From Williamsia sp. (GTDB taxonomy: Bacteria; Bacteroidota; Bacteroidia; Chitinophagales; Chitinophagaceae): 64,000 nt of DNA. Shown one piece after another: positions 1 to 11,000 of the stretch. The stretch is from assembly GCA_015069695.1 (NCBI GenBank), contig JADCRZ010000015.1:1-64000 (forward strand), in the 5' to 3' direction. The notes below the pieces were generated by a model. It did no database searches, was not told the origin of the DNA, and saw only the letters and a list, made by a program, of their open reading frames with translations. The position numbers and the translations under genes were made by a program. Within the stretch, counting starts at the first letter, position 1, and every line of letters begins with the position of its first letter.

Positions 1-57
1 CGTTGTAGCGTAGTGCAGTAAATTTTAGCCCCTTTCAAAAAGCCTTGATTTTTTTTG

Positions 58-87
58 CTACTTTTTTTTATCAAGAAAAAAAAGTAG
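58..87. terminator. A/T hairpin downstream of the SusC/SusD operon
   Basis: A perfect 12-bp inverted repeat, CTAC plus eight T, a 6-base loop (70-75), then eight A plus GTAG. It lies about 20 bases beyond the stop of the minus-strand susD gene, so it probably ends that transcript. There is no clean U tract on the minus-strand RNA side. An alternative 6-bp pairing (CTTGAT at 44-49 with ATCAAG at 70-75) competes with it. Terminator function is inferred from position and shape. Confidence 0.45.
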
Positions 88-105
88 ACGGAGTCCGCGC
101 ATAAA

Positions 106-1581
106 TCAATACCCCGGGTTCTGCGGAAAATTTACCGGGTCATTGTGCACTTCTACCTCCCGTTGCGGGATCGGGAACAGCAACCGGTTGGCTGTTAATA
201 CCGGTGTAGCCAGGCCGTACTCTTTTTGCAGATGGGCCTGCATCGCCTGCAGTCCTTTGGAGTAGCGGATGATGTCGAACCAGCGGTCGTTTTCGAAGGC
301 CAGTTCTACACGTCTTTCCCGGAAGAGGGCTTCGCGGACGGCATCCTGGGTGGGGAGGTCGGTGGCGGTGTAGGCGGGAACGCCGGCGCGGGTTCTGACC
401 CGGTTGAGGTAGAACAGGGCTGAGCCATCGGCGGTGGAGGCGCTGTAGGCCTGCTCGTTGAGGGATTCGGCCAGCAGGAGGAGGGCGTCGGCATAGCGCA
501 GGACCGGGAAACTGTTGCCCTGGTCGCCGGTGGTGGCTGGCAGGTCGAAATATTTTTTTACATAGCGGCCGTTTGCAAGGGTTGTGGCATTGCGGTAGTA
601 GATGGTGTCCATGGATGCCGCAAAGCGCTTGTCGGTGGGTTCGTATGCTTTTGCCATGTCCACCGTCGGACGGTTGTTGGTGGCACCGGAATAGGTGGTG
701 CCGTTGATGTAGATCATCGGCATCATATCGCTGAAGAAGGTATTGCCTTCTGTCGGACTCAGCCCTTTTCTGAAACGGACGGTAAAGATGATCTCTGCGC
801 TGACAGGGTTATCAGCCCGGAAAAGATCGGCGTAGTTGGGCAGGAGGGAATAGTTGGGCAGGACTGTTTTTAAAACAGTGGCGGCCTCGCTCCATTTTTT
901 TTCGGTCACATATACTTTGCCCAGCAGGGTATTGGCGCTGCCCGCAGTGGCCCGGCCTGCATCGGTGCTGGTAGTGTAAGTAAGGGGCAGGAGGGTAGCG
1001 GCTTGTTTCAGGTCTGTTTCTATCTGCGCATATACTTCAGCGATAGCATTCCTTTTGTCGTTGAGTGATTCTGTTGGTGATTCGGTTTTTACAACCAGGG
1101 GTACCCTGCCATAAAGACGTACCAGGTTGAAGTAGGAAAGGGCACGCAGAAAAAGCGCTTCTCCCTTGAACTGCTTTTTGGATGCTTCGTCAATGGCTGC
1201 AGCGTCGATCCTGTCGAGTACGGCATTGGCCCTTGAAATAATTACGTAAGAGCCGGCAAACCCATCCGTTACAAACGGGTTGGTGGTCGCTTCTGTAAAT
1301 AAATCTATCTGTGAGGCAACGCCTGCATTGGCGCCACGGTCACCGATGTCGGTATTGTCGCTGCGCACTTCCATCAGGTAATAAAAAGTCTTTCCGTACG
1401 CCTGCTGGCTTTGCAGTGCATCGTACACGGCGTTTACACCTTGCTGAAAGTCGGCGGCTGTTTGAAAGAAAGTAGCGCTGGTTTGGTTGGAGATGGGCGC
1501 CAGGTTGATAAAATCTTTTTTGCAGGAACTGCCCGCAATGATAAGGAGCAGGGCCGCGATGGTCTTTATGTTTGATTGCAT
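106..1581 (-). CDS. SusD/RagB family outer-membrane nutrient-binding lipoprotein
   Basis: A 491-residue SusD-type lipoprotein. The N-terminus is a lipoprotein signal with the lipobox ending in Cys20 followed by Lys-Lys-Asp, typical of surface lipoproteins in Bacteroidota. SusD proteins sit as a lid on the SusC barrel and capture glycans. The C-terminal region with FRERRVELAFENDRWFDIIR is a SusD hallmark. The gene starts 12 bases after the stop of the upstream SusC gene, so the two form one operon. With GH28 and an esterase nearby on the same strand, a pectic oligosaccharide is a reasonable but unproven ligand. Confidence 0.93.
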   Translation of the reverse strand: MQSNIKTIAALLLIIAGSSCKKDFINLAPISNQTSATFFQTAADFQQGVNAVYDALQSQQAYGKTFYYLMEVRSDNTDIGDRGANAGVASQIDLFTEATTNPFVTDGFAGSYVIISRANAVLDRIDAAAIDEASKKQFKGEALFLRALSYFNLVRLYGRVPLVVKTESPTESLNDKRNAIAEVYAQIETDLKQAATLLPLTYTTSTDAGRATAGSANTLLGKVYVTEKKWSEAATVLKTVLPNYSLLPNYADLFRADNPVSAEIIFTVRFRKGLSPTEGNTFFSDMMPMIYINGTTYSGATNNRPTVDMAKAYEPTDKRFAASMDTIYYRNATTLANGRYVKKYFDLPATTGDQGNSFPVLRYADALLLLAESLNEQAYSASTADGSALFYLNRVRTRAGVPAYTATDLPTQDAVREALFRERRVELAFENDRWFDIIRYSKGLQAMQAHLQKEYGLATPVLTANRLLFPIPQREVEVHNDPVNFPQNPGY

Positions 1582-1593
1582 GATAAGCTGTTG

Positions 1594-4500
1594 TTAAAAT
1601 GAGAGATTGATGCCGCCGGTAATGGTTCTTGCGAGCGGGTAAGAACCATAGTCTTCACCCTGTGAGAGTGAGTTGTCGGGACGGGCATTGACTTCGGGGT
1701 TGTATCCCAGGTATTTGGTCCAGGTGTACAGGTTCTGGGCTGAAACATAGAGGCGCAGCGATTTGATCTTGTTGTTCAGCAGCTTGCCACCCACCGTATA
1801 TCCCAGCGAGAGGTTTCTCAACCGGATAAAAGAACCGTCTTCTACATGAAAAGAGCTGATCTGCGCACTGTTGGCATTGGTAACCCGGTTGGCCCGCATC
1901 ACATTGCCATCTCCCGGATCTGTCGGCGACTTCCAATAAGGCAGCGCCTCGATGTATTGGTTGGCATTGCCTTCCAGGTTAAACAGGTAACGGCGCTGCA
2001 GGTTCAGGATCTCATTTCCCTGTACGGTTTGAAACTGGATAGAAAGATCAAAGCCCTGGAATGAGAACTCGTTGGTGAGTCCGGCAATATAATCCGGGAA
2101 GTAGCTGCCGATCCGGGTTCTGTCGTTGGCATCGATCTTTTTGTCCCCGTTGATGTCAATAAACCTGCGGTCGCCCGGTTTGGCAGTTGCATAGTGCGGG
2201 TAGTTGTCAATTTCTTTCTGGTCTTTAAAAACGCCGCCGTTTACATAACCATAATAGCTGCCGATCGGTGAACCGATCTGGGTGATAAAGATGCTGGCCA
2301 CACCGCCATCGGAGATAATGGGCGCATCGCCCGGGCCCAGCTGCAGCACTTTATTTTTGTTGGCGGAAATATTGAAGTTGGTTGTCCAGCTAAACCGGCC
2401 CCTGATATTGCGCGAGGTGATATTTAATTCCAGGCCCCGGTTCTCTACCTTGCCAACATTGCGCAGGGCAGTCGGAAAACCGGAACTCAGCGGCACCGGT
2501 ACATTGAGCAGGAGGTCTTTGGTTTGGCTCCTGTAGTAATCTGCGCTCAGGTAGATCCGGTTGTTGAGCAGGGCCAGGTCGAGCCCGATATTGAGCTGCG
2601 CTGTTTTTTCCCAGGTCAGGTCAGGGTTGGCCGGCTGCGACAGGCCGGTGCCGTTTGCGGATGCACCGTTGCCGCTTCCCAGGATATAGTTGTTGGCACT
2701 CAGCAGGTCGTACGCGCCATAGTTGGTGATCTGGAAATTACCGGTGAGTCCGTAACTCGCGCGCAGCTTGGCTTCCGATACCACCGGCACCCGGAAAAAG
2801 CGTTCGCTGCTCAACACCCACGCACCCGATACAGCAGGAAAGTAACCCCATTTGTTGTTGGCGCCAAAGCGGGAAGAACCATCGCGGCGCAGACTGGCCG
2901 AAAGGATATAACGCCCATCAAAATTGTAGTTGACCCTTCCGATATAAGAGATCAGCGACCACGCAGATTTGGTAGAGTAGCCTCCGTTCACCGTTCCGGC
3001 GTTCAGCGTTTGTACGGAATTGTTAGGAAAGTTGGTGGCATCTACTTCATTGGCTGTAGTCGTGTTTTTTTGCGAGGAGTATCCCAGCAGGAAATCCAGT
3101 TTGTGCTGATCAGCCAGGGTTACATTGTAATTGAGGGTATTTTCCCACAACCAGTTTTTGGCAATGGCAGTTTGTGAAGATCCTTTGGGAATCGTAGGAG
3201 CACCCTGCTGGATGGGCCGGTAAGTACCCAGCGTGGAAGGGCGATAAAAGTTGCGGCCAAAATAATTGATGTCGGTGGCCAGTGTCGATTTCAGGTGCAG
3301 TCCCTTGATGATCTCATACTCGCCAAAAATATTTCCCAGGTTGCGCACCTGTTCAAGTTTGTCTGATATCTGCGTGGCCAGGGCGACCGGGTTTTCACCG
3401 CCGGAATAATTGTAAGCCCAGGTGTTCTGGTAGTTTACCGCTGCGGTGCCATCAGCGTTGTATACAGGAAAGATGGGCGCTGCTTTCAGGGCGTTGTTGA
3501 TGACCCCGTCATAGATAAAGGGTCCTTCTGTATTCACCAGGTCGTGGTAAGAATAGGTGGGATTCAAGTTCAAGCCTACCCGCAGTTTTGAGGTCAGATC
3601 GGCGGTGAGGTTGGCCCGCACGCCATATCTTTTATACCCCGAAGCAATCACGATGCCGCGCTGGTCAAAATAATTTCCGGAGATATAATACTGGAATTTG
3701 TCAGACCCTCCCGATGCAGAGAGGGTATGGTTCTGGATCGGCGCCGATCTGTAAATAGCGTCCTGCCAGTCGGTGTTGGTCAGGTTGGGCGTGTTGGAAA
3801 GATAGGGAAGGATCTCCGGGGGGATCTGGTAGTTTGCATTGCCCCTCACCGTGTTGTTATCGTTGATGTTGCCGGTTGGTACGGCATCAAGGTAAGCGTT
3901 GTTTTTTGCATCGTAGGCGAGCTTGGACCATTGATAGGCATCCATCATTTTGATCTTGTAGCTGATTTGCTGCACACCCGCATAGCTGCTGTAGGAGATC
4001 AGGGGTGCGCCTGACCGCTTCCCCTTTTTAGTGGTGATCAGGATCACGCCGTTGGAAGCCCGCGAGCCATAGATGGCAGCAGCTGAAGCATCTTTGAGCA
4101 CTTCAATAGATTCAATGTCGTCTGTATTCAACGAGCTCAGCGGATTGGGTGATTTCTGAAAGGAACTGACCCCGGAGATATTGATCAGGTCGGTACTTCC
4201 CTGCAGGTTCTTCAGGTCGTTGGAAACAGGAAAGCCATCAATCACATAGAGCGGGTCAACGCCTGCGGAGATCGAATTCAGTCCGCGGATGCGTACGCTG
4301 ATGCTGCCGCCCGGCGCACCGGAGTTCTGCAGCACCTGAACCCCTGCCATCTTGCCTGCAATGGCTTGTTCGATATTGGCGACGGGTTGATCCTGCAGGT
4401 CGGCTGCGCGCAGGGAAACAACAGCACCCGATACCTCTCTTCTGCGCTGGGTGCCGTAACCAACCACCACTACATCGCTCAGCGCCTGTTCGCGGCCGGT

Positions 4501-4848
4501 GAGCTCAATCGTGATCACGGCTGCATTGCCCGCCTGTAAATCATACCCTGCAACGGTTTGGTCGTTGTAATTCACGCTGCTCACTGTAAAGATGTAGCCC
4601 TTACCGGCCGGCAGGGCGGTAAAAGAGAAATTGCCGGATGAATCAGTAGCGGCTCCCTTGCTCAGGCCCCGGGCCGGGTTTTTTACAACAACAGAAGCGC
4701 CTGCAACCGGCTCTCCCCGGTCGTTGCGGACGGTGCCCCGTACAGCAGCCTCATTGGACTGGGCGACCAATAGGGTGGGAGCAAGACTTGTAAGCAGAAA
4801 AAGAAAGAAAAGAGGTTTCTTTACCCAGGTCGGATAAAAATAGATCAT
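1594..4848 (-). CDS. SusC/RagA family TonB-linked outer-membrane transporter
   Basis: A 1,084-residue SusC. After a signal peptide ending near TLLVAQ comes a carboxypeptidase-regulatory-like domain (about residues 30-110), the conserved VVVVGYGTQ stretch, a TonB plug (including VEVLKDASAAAIYGSR-type sequence) and a large beta barrel ending in aromatic Phe, as outer-membrane proteins do. It imports glycans in a TonB-driven way together with the SusD encoded 12 bases downstream. I chose the ATG at 4848 over the upstream ATG at 4875 because it gives a normal signal peptide. No sigma or anti-sigma gene is adjacent, so regulation may be by the hybrid kinase encoded just upstream; that link is inference. 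Confidence 0.93.
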   Translation of the reverse strand: MIYFYPTWVKKPLFFLFLLTSLAPTLLVAQSNEAAVRGTVRNDRGEPVAGASVVVKNPARGLSKGAATDSSGNFSFTALPAGKGYIFTVSSVNYNDQTVAGYDLQAGNAAVITIELTGREQALSDVVVVGYGTQRRREVSGAVVSLRAADLQDQPVANIEQAIAGKMAGVQVLQNSGAPGGSISVRIRGLNSISAGVDPLYVIDGFPVSNDLKNLQGSTDLINISGVSSFQKSPNPLSSLNTDDIESIEVLKDASAAAIYGSRASNGVILITTKKGKRSGAPLISYSSYAGVQQISYKIKMMDAYQWSKLAYDAKNNAYLDAVPTGNINDNNTVRGNANYQIPPEILPYLSNTPNLTNTDWQDAIYRSAPIQNHTLSASGGSDKFQYYISGNYFDQRGIVIASGYKRYGVRANLTADLTSKLRVGLNLNPTYSYHDLVNTEGPFIYDGVINNALKAAPIFPVYNADGTAAVNYQNTWAYNYSGGENPVALATQISDKLEQVRNLGNIFGEYEIIKGLHLKSTLATDINYFGRNFYRPSTLGTYRPIQQGAPTIPKGSSQTAIAKNWLWENTLNYNVTLADQHKLDFLLGYSSQKNTTTANEVDATNFPNNSVQTLNAGTVNGGYSTKSAWSLISYIGRVNYNFDGRYILSASLRRDGSSRFGANNKWGYFPAVSGAWVLSSERFFRVPVVSEAKLRASYGLTGNFQITNYGAYDLLSANNYILGSGNGASANGTGLSQPANPDLTWEKTAQLNIGLDLALLNNRIYLSADYYRSQTKDLLLNVPVPLSSGFPTALRNVGKVENRGLELNITSRNIRGRFSWTTNFNISANKNKVLQLGPGDAPIISDGGVASIFITQIGSPIGSYYGYVNGGVFKDQKEIDNYPHYATAKPGDRRFIDINGDKKIDANDRTRIGSYFPDYIAGLTNEFSFQGFDLSIQFQTVQGNEILNLQRRYLFNLEGNANQYIEALPYWKSPTDPGDGNVMRANRVTNANSAQISSFHVEDGSFIRLRNLSLGYTVGGKLLNNKIKSLRLYVSAQNLYTWTKYLGYNPEVNARPDNSLSQGEDYGSYPLARTITGGINLSF

Positions 4849-5039
4849 GGTGTACTGTTTTAATAAAAGATACAAGCACGGTTTCTACGGGTACGGCAAG
4901 GAAGTATGGCAAGAAATGAAATCGTCTTTGAAATCCGAAGATACGAAGCAGGGGATTGTCCTGGCCCAACCAATTTATGATCCATGACAACGTTTATACA
5001 AGCGGTTCAAGGTGGCTACGGCGCCCTGTTTTGTAATTA

Positions 5040-8000
5040 TCAGCTGGGTTTGTTGTAGGGCAGGGTAAAGTAAAAGACGGAACCTTTATCGGGATGGCTG
5101 CTTAAGCCGATCGTGCCGCCATGGCGCTGAATGATGCCCGCTGTTATGTACAATCCCAAGCCCATACCAGGCAGTGTGTTGGATCTGGCATGCTTTACGC
5201 GGAAGAAACGGGTAAATATTCCCTTTTGCAGGTCTGTGGGAATACCGATCCCCTGGTCTATAACACTTACCTTGATTTCTTTTTCCCCTGCTTCACAGAC
5301 AATCGTAACATCTCCGCCCTCAGGTGAGTATTTTATGGCGTTTGAAATAAGATTGCTGATCACCTGCTCCATTCTTTTTTTATCAGCCTGCACAGAAATG
5401 GTTTGTTCACAGGCGATAACAAGCCTGTGTTTCCGCGACAGTTGCTGCAGTTCTTCCACCAGTTCCCTGATCAGGTCGCTCAGGTTGAACTGTTCATACT
5501 CCAATGCAAGCTGGCCTTCGGTAAGTTTTGATGTGTCCAGCAGGTCACTGATCAGGTTATTCAGCCGGTTCACCTGTGCATTCATTTTCTGGATAAGTGA
5601 TGCACTTTGTTTGTCATTATTTTCTTCAAATGTTGCCTGCAGCAGTTCTCCGTATGCCTTTACGCTGGTAACCGGTGTTTTTAATTCGTGACTGGCAATG
5701 CTCAGGAAATCTTCTTTCTGCTGCTCCAGCTTTTTGCGTTCAGTAATATCGAACATTACACCTACCATGCGGGTGGCCCGGGTTTCATCCCATTCTATTG
5801 CATGTCCGAAGCCGCTCATCCAGCGCATTTCATGGTCATCAGCACGTATAATACGGAATTCAGCCTTGTATACACCGCTGATTGCAATGGCTTCTTCCAG
5901 GGCTTTTTTTACTCTTTCTTTGTCACCAGGATATATGATCTGAAGAAAGTAGGCGCCATTCTTTTCATCCCCGTTGGGTTCCAGGCCCAGCAAGGTATGG
6001 TGCTGCCAGTTCCATACAACCCGGTCTTCTTTGATGTTCCAGTCCCAGGAAGCCATTTCTGCAGATTGCAAAGCCACCCGGTTTCGTTCTTCCAATACCT
6101 TCAACAGCTCCTCTGCCTGTTTCTGCTCGGTCATATCACGGGCAACCTTTACATAACCTGACAGCTTTCCATCGTAAACAGGTGTTAGTACGCCACTCGT
6201 ATAAAACCGGGAACCATCCTTTCTGATGTGCCAGCGTTCATCCGGTGCTCGCCCTTCTGTATAGGCCATCGCTCTTTCTTTCTGCGGCGCATTGTCTCTC
6301 CTGTCTTCAGGCGTAAAGATCATTTCGTCAGATTGTCCGATTGCTTCTTCTTTCGTATATCCAAACATCCGTTCTGCACCGCTGCTCCAGCCCTGGATAA
6401 TGCCCTCCGTGTTGATGTTGATGATGGCATAATCGACGGCACTGTCCATGGTTATGCGCAAACGTTCTTCCGATGTACGCAGGGCTTCTTCTGTATTGGC
6501 CCTTTCGATAGCAGCCCAGGTCCGTTCAGCCGTTTCGCTGGCAAGATCAATTTCTGTTTTCGTCCATTTTCTCGGTGTGCTTTGGGTTAAGCAAAACCTG
6601 CCTACCTGTTGCTGTTCCTTTATTACAGGGATATTTATGTAAGAGACAATGCCAGCTGAAATACAAAGCTGCTTCAGGTGATCATCCATTTCTTCCGATA
6701 CATGCACGTCTTCAACAACAATCGGCTGAGCCGTTTTCAGCACGGTATTAAACAAAGGAAGATCCTGCAGGGAATAAGTATTTGCAATAGAGCTTAAACC
6801 TTCCCTGTATGCATCGCGGCGGATGATGGCCTTATCTTGTGCTATCTCACAGTAATAACACCGCTCAACCTGGAAGTGATTCATTACTTCCAGGGCTACG
6901 ACACCCTGTATCTCTACGGGATTGGCTATCAACCTGAGCGAATCATCTAACCTGGCCAGAAATGCCTGGCGCATTTCTGCGATCTTACGCCCGGTGATGT
7001 TGTTGTAAACGGCGATTACCCGGTGACTGCCTTTGCCGCCAACGCGGGATATATAGATGTTGAACCAACTGTTGAGCGCAACGATAAAGTATTCATTCCG
7101 CTCGGGTGTTCCGGTTTTGGCAACACGTCCGTACGCTTCAAACCAGTGTTTTTCCAGGTCCGGAAAGAGCTGGCCGACGCGCTGGCCCACGATGGCACTG
7201 CTCAGGCCGGTTTGCCGGAGCAGGGCCGGATTGTGGTCGACATAAATAAAATCAACCACTTCTTCTGCTTCGTTAAAAATGAGTTCCAGTGTAACAACGC
7301 CTTCCTCCATGGAATTGAACAGGGTCCGGAATTTTTCTTCGGACATGGCCAACGCCTCTTCTGCCCTGGCTCTTTCCACAGCTGCCCAGGTGCGTTCAGC
7401 TACTTCCTCTACCAGGTCAATTTCATTTTGTTTCCATTGCCTTGGTATGGTATTGTGAACGGCCAAAGTGGCCACCCATTCCCGGTTCTTTACCAGGGGC
7501 ACGGCTATATATGCGCCCATCTGTGCTGACGCAAGTACGCCGCGTACAGTTTCGGAAATAGGGGGGTCAGTTGCCGTGTTATAACTTACCTGCGTTTTTC
7601 CGGCGCGGTATCCTTCCACCAGCCGTTCTCCAAAATCATGGTGGGGGAACTTTCCTGTGAGGGGCGGAACTCCGTTTCCATAACTGTAAGAGATATATAC
7701 ATATTCTCCGATTACCTCGTCATAATGTGCTTGGTTTACTTTCAGGTGTTCACCCAGTAGGTCTGCAGAAAAAGCTTGTATGCCTATGGGGTCGTCCAGT
7801 GAGCGGAGCCCGTCACTCAGCTTGAGCAGAAATGCCTGTCGCTGCTCTGCTTGCTTGCGCGCGGTAATGTCTGCGTAAACAATTACAAACTGCCGGCTTT
7901 GTTCTTCCCCGAACGGAGATGCATAAAAATTAAACCAGCGGTCGAGTTCTTCCACCCTGTTTTCAAATCGGACCGATTCCCGCTTCAAGGCAACCGTTGC

Positions 8001-11000
8001 ATAGGTCTCTATCCACCAGTCTTCGATGGTGGGCACTACTTCCCTGGCTGTTCTGCCTTTTGCCTGTTCAACGGTGATCCCTGTCATTTTTTCAAAAGCG
8101 GGATTTAATTCAAGCATCCGGTAATCAACGGGCTTGCCTTGTTCATCGGTGATCATTTCACACAATACAAATGCTTCATCGATGGAATTGAACAGTACAT
8201 AAAATTTATCAGTTGCTTTTTGGGCGAGCCTGTCTTTCAGGTCCAGCAGTTCCAGGTCTGCTTTTTTGATGTCGGTGATGTCTCTGGCGATCGCCAGCAC
8301 GGTTTCTACTTCACCGGCCGCATTTTTTTCCGGCGTGAGGCGCGAATAAAAATAAACTTCTCCGGCAGGAGTGGGAAAAGAATTAACATGTTCGACCGTT
8401 TCGCCGGTCTCAAACGTTCTTTGCAGGCTGTTCATGTAAGGGATGGCGATCTCATCCGGCTGCCCCATCTCGCGGTTTGTTTTGCCGAGCTGGGATTGAT
8501 TGCTTGAACCTGTTTTGCCTTCAAAGGCAGCGTTCGCAAAAACAAGCTTTAGTTCCCTGTTCCATCGCGTAATTACATCCGATGTATTCTCTACCAGGGA
8601 GAGGTATTGATCCCTGCTTTCTTTCAGTTCTTTTGTGCGTTGCTCTACTTCCTGCTCCAGTTGAATGCGGTGGTTTTCTTCTGCGGTCCGCAACGCTTCT
8701 TCTGCCTGCTTGCGTTCTGAAATGTCAACAAAGGTGATTACAACCCCTTTGATGCGGTCTTCGTCGGTCCGGTAGGGTGTCAGGCGCAACAGGTAAATCT
8801 TTCCTTCCCTTGTACGCACTTCCCTTTCTATGATGTTGAGCTTTTCGAGTACGGTTTCTGCATCGCTTAATATATCTGCATATTCCAGCCGGTGGGTGAT
8901 GTCGGAAAGCGGGCGGCTGATGTCGGCAGGGATCAGGTTGAAAATAGAACCTGCAGCAGGTGTGTACAGCACGATCCGGAAAATTCTGTCCAGGAAGATC
9001 GTGCCGATGTCTGTAGAGTAGATCAGGTTTTGCAGGTTGTTGCTGACATGGCTGGTTTCTTCTACTTTTACTTTGAGCTCCTGGTTGACTGTGTGCAGTT
9101 CCTCGTTGATGGATTGCAGTTCTTCCTTGCTGGTTTCCAGTTCTTCTGTTGTTGAGCGCAGTTCTTCATTGGCCGACAGCAATTCTTCGTTGGCTGCTTT
9201 CATTTCCTCTGCCTGGAAATCATGCTGTTCATTGGCAGCCCGCAGCTGGGCTTTTGCGCGTACCAGTTGTTCCTCCAATTGCCTGGCCATCGGTTCTTCA
9301 GCAGATGATAACACGACTCCCTGGCTGCTGGTCTCTGCAGCAGGCTCAAATACGATCAGGATAAATCCTTTTGCCTGATCGCCATCACGCAAAACCGGAC
9401 GCACATGAATATTGACCGTTTGGATTTTGTTGTCAATCTTTACATGCACGCCTTTTGCTTCCACGGCTGATTGCCGCTGCACGGCCTGGTAGAGGGCCGA
9501 TCTGAGTTCGAGCCTTAGTTCCGGCTTTATCAGCTTTAACAGATTCTGGGAGGGTTCACCGCCGCCTACTTGCAGGTAATTCCCGGCCCGTTCACTCAGG
9601 TGCACAATCTCGTACTCTTCATTTACAATGAGGGAAGGCGGCGCATACTCCTCCAGCATCTGGTGATGCAGGTCGCCGAAAGAAGTACGTTCCTGTGTTT
9701 TGTTCTCCTGATCGCGCGAGGACGAATCTCTTTTGGCGGCTCCTGAATAAAGGGGCGGCAACAACAACTGGGGCAGGGAATAAATATGCCGGCTGATATG
9801 CCTGCTTTGAAAGATATGATTCTCCCGGCTGTACGCCGAATACAAATCACTGGCACCGTCTACGGATTCGGAAGAACCCAGAAAAAGATAGCCACCGGGC
9901 TTTAACGCAAAATGGAAGGTTTCGATCACTTTTTCCTGTGCCACCCCGTTCAGGTAAATCAACACATTGCGGCAGGTAACCATGTCGAGATGGGAGAAGG
10001 GAGAGTCCTTTAAAAAATTGTGCTGCGCAAACAAGATGGTTTCCCTGATCTCTCTCCTGATGCGGAAATGCTCGCCTTCCTTGTTAAAAAAGCGGCGCAG
10101 TCTTTCCGCTGATACATCGGCCGTGTCGTTGAGGGTATACAGCCCTTCCCTTGCATGCGCTACCGCCGATTCATCAATGTCGGTCGCAAATATCTGCACC
10201 TTGGGTGCATCAATGGTACTCATTGTTCTTTCTGCACAGAGCATGGCAATGGAGTAGGCTTCTTCTCCGGTGGCGCACCCGGCAACCCATATTCTTACTT
10301 TGTCTGCGTTTGTCTTGGCCTGAAAGATGAGGGGCAGCAATTCCTGCTCAACCATTTCAAACGCTTTTTTATCGCGGAAGAAATTGGTAACGGAAATCAG
10401 CAGGTCTTTGAGCAAAGCGCCTGTTTCTTCTGTATGCTCCTGTAAAAACCGGGCATAGGCCGGTAGATCCGGCAGATTGTGTATATTGACCCGCCTTTCT
10501 ATGCGGCGCAGGAGTGTAGGGCGTTTGTAGTTGGAAAAGTCGTGACCGGTCCGAACCCGCAGCAGCGTAAATATTTCACGGAGTGCATGCTGCTGTTCTT
10601 CCGGTCTTTTTTCGGCGTCTTCTACAATTTCAACAGTACCCAGGCTGTCCTTGTAAGCAATGATTTTTGCAGGTATTTCTGCTACAGGCAGTACCTCGTC
10701 AACCATTTCAGTAGCAATTGAGTTGCGGGGCATTTCGCTGAACTGGGCCTCCCGGGGGTTTTGTACGATGCCTACACCCCCTCTTTCTTTCACCCTTTTC
10801 AGGCCCATGGAGCCATTGGCTCCTGTACCCGACAAGATCACGGCCACTGTTCTGGGCCCATGCTGGTCTGCCAGTGTGCGGAGGAACAGATCTACGGGGG
10901 CCCGGCGTTCTTCTGTAGATAAATTGGCTGAAACAGCAATAGACTCCCGCTCTATGGTAAGGTGTTGGTTGGGGGGAACAACATAAACATGGTTTGGAAG

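Noticed and set aside
2524-3177. Plus-strand open frame of 217 codons opposite susC
   Set aside because: Lies wholly within a conserved SusC barrel on the other strand; no motif.
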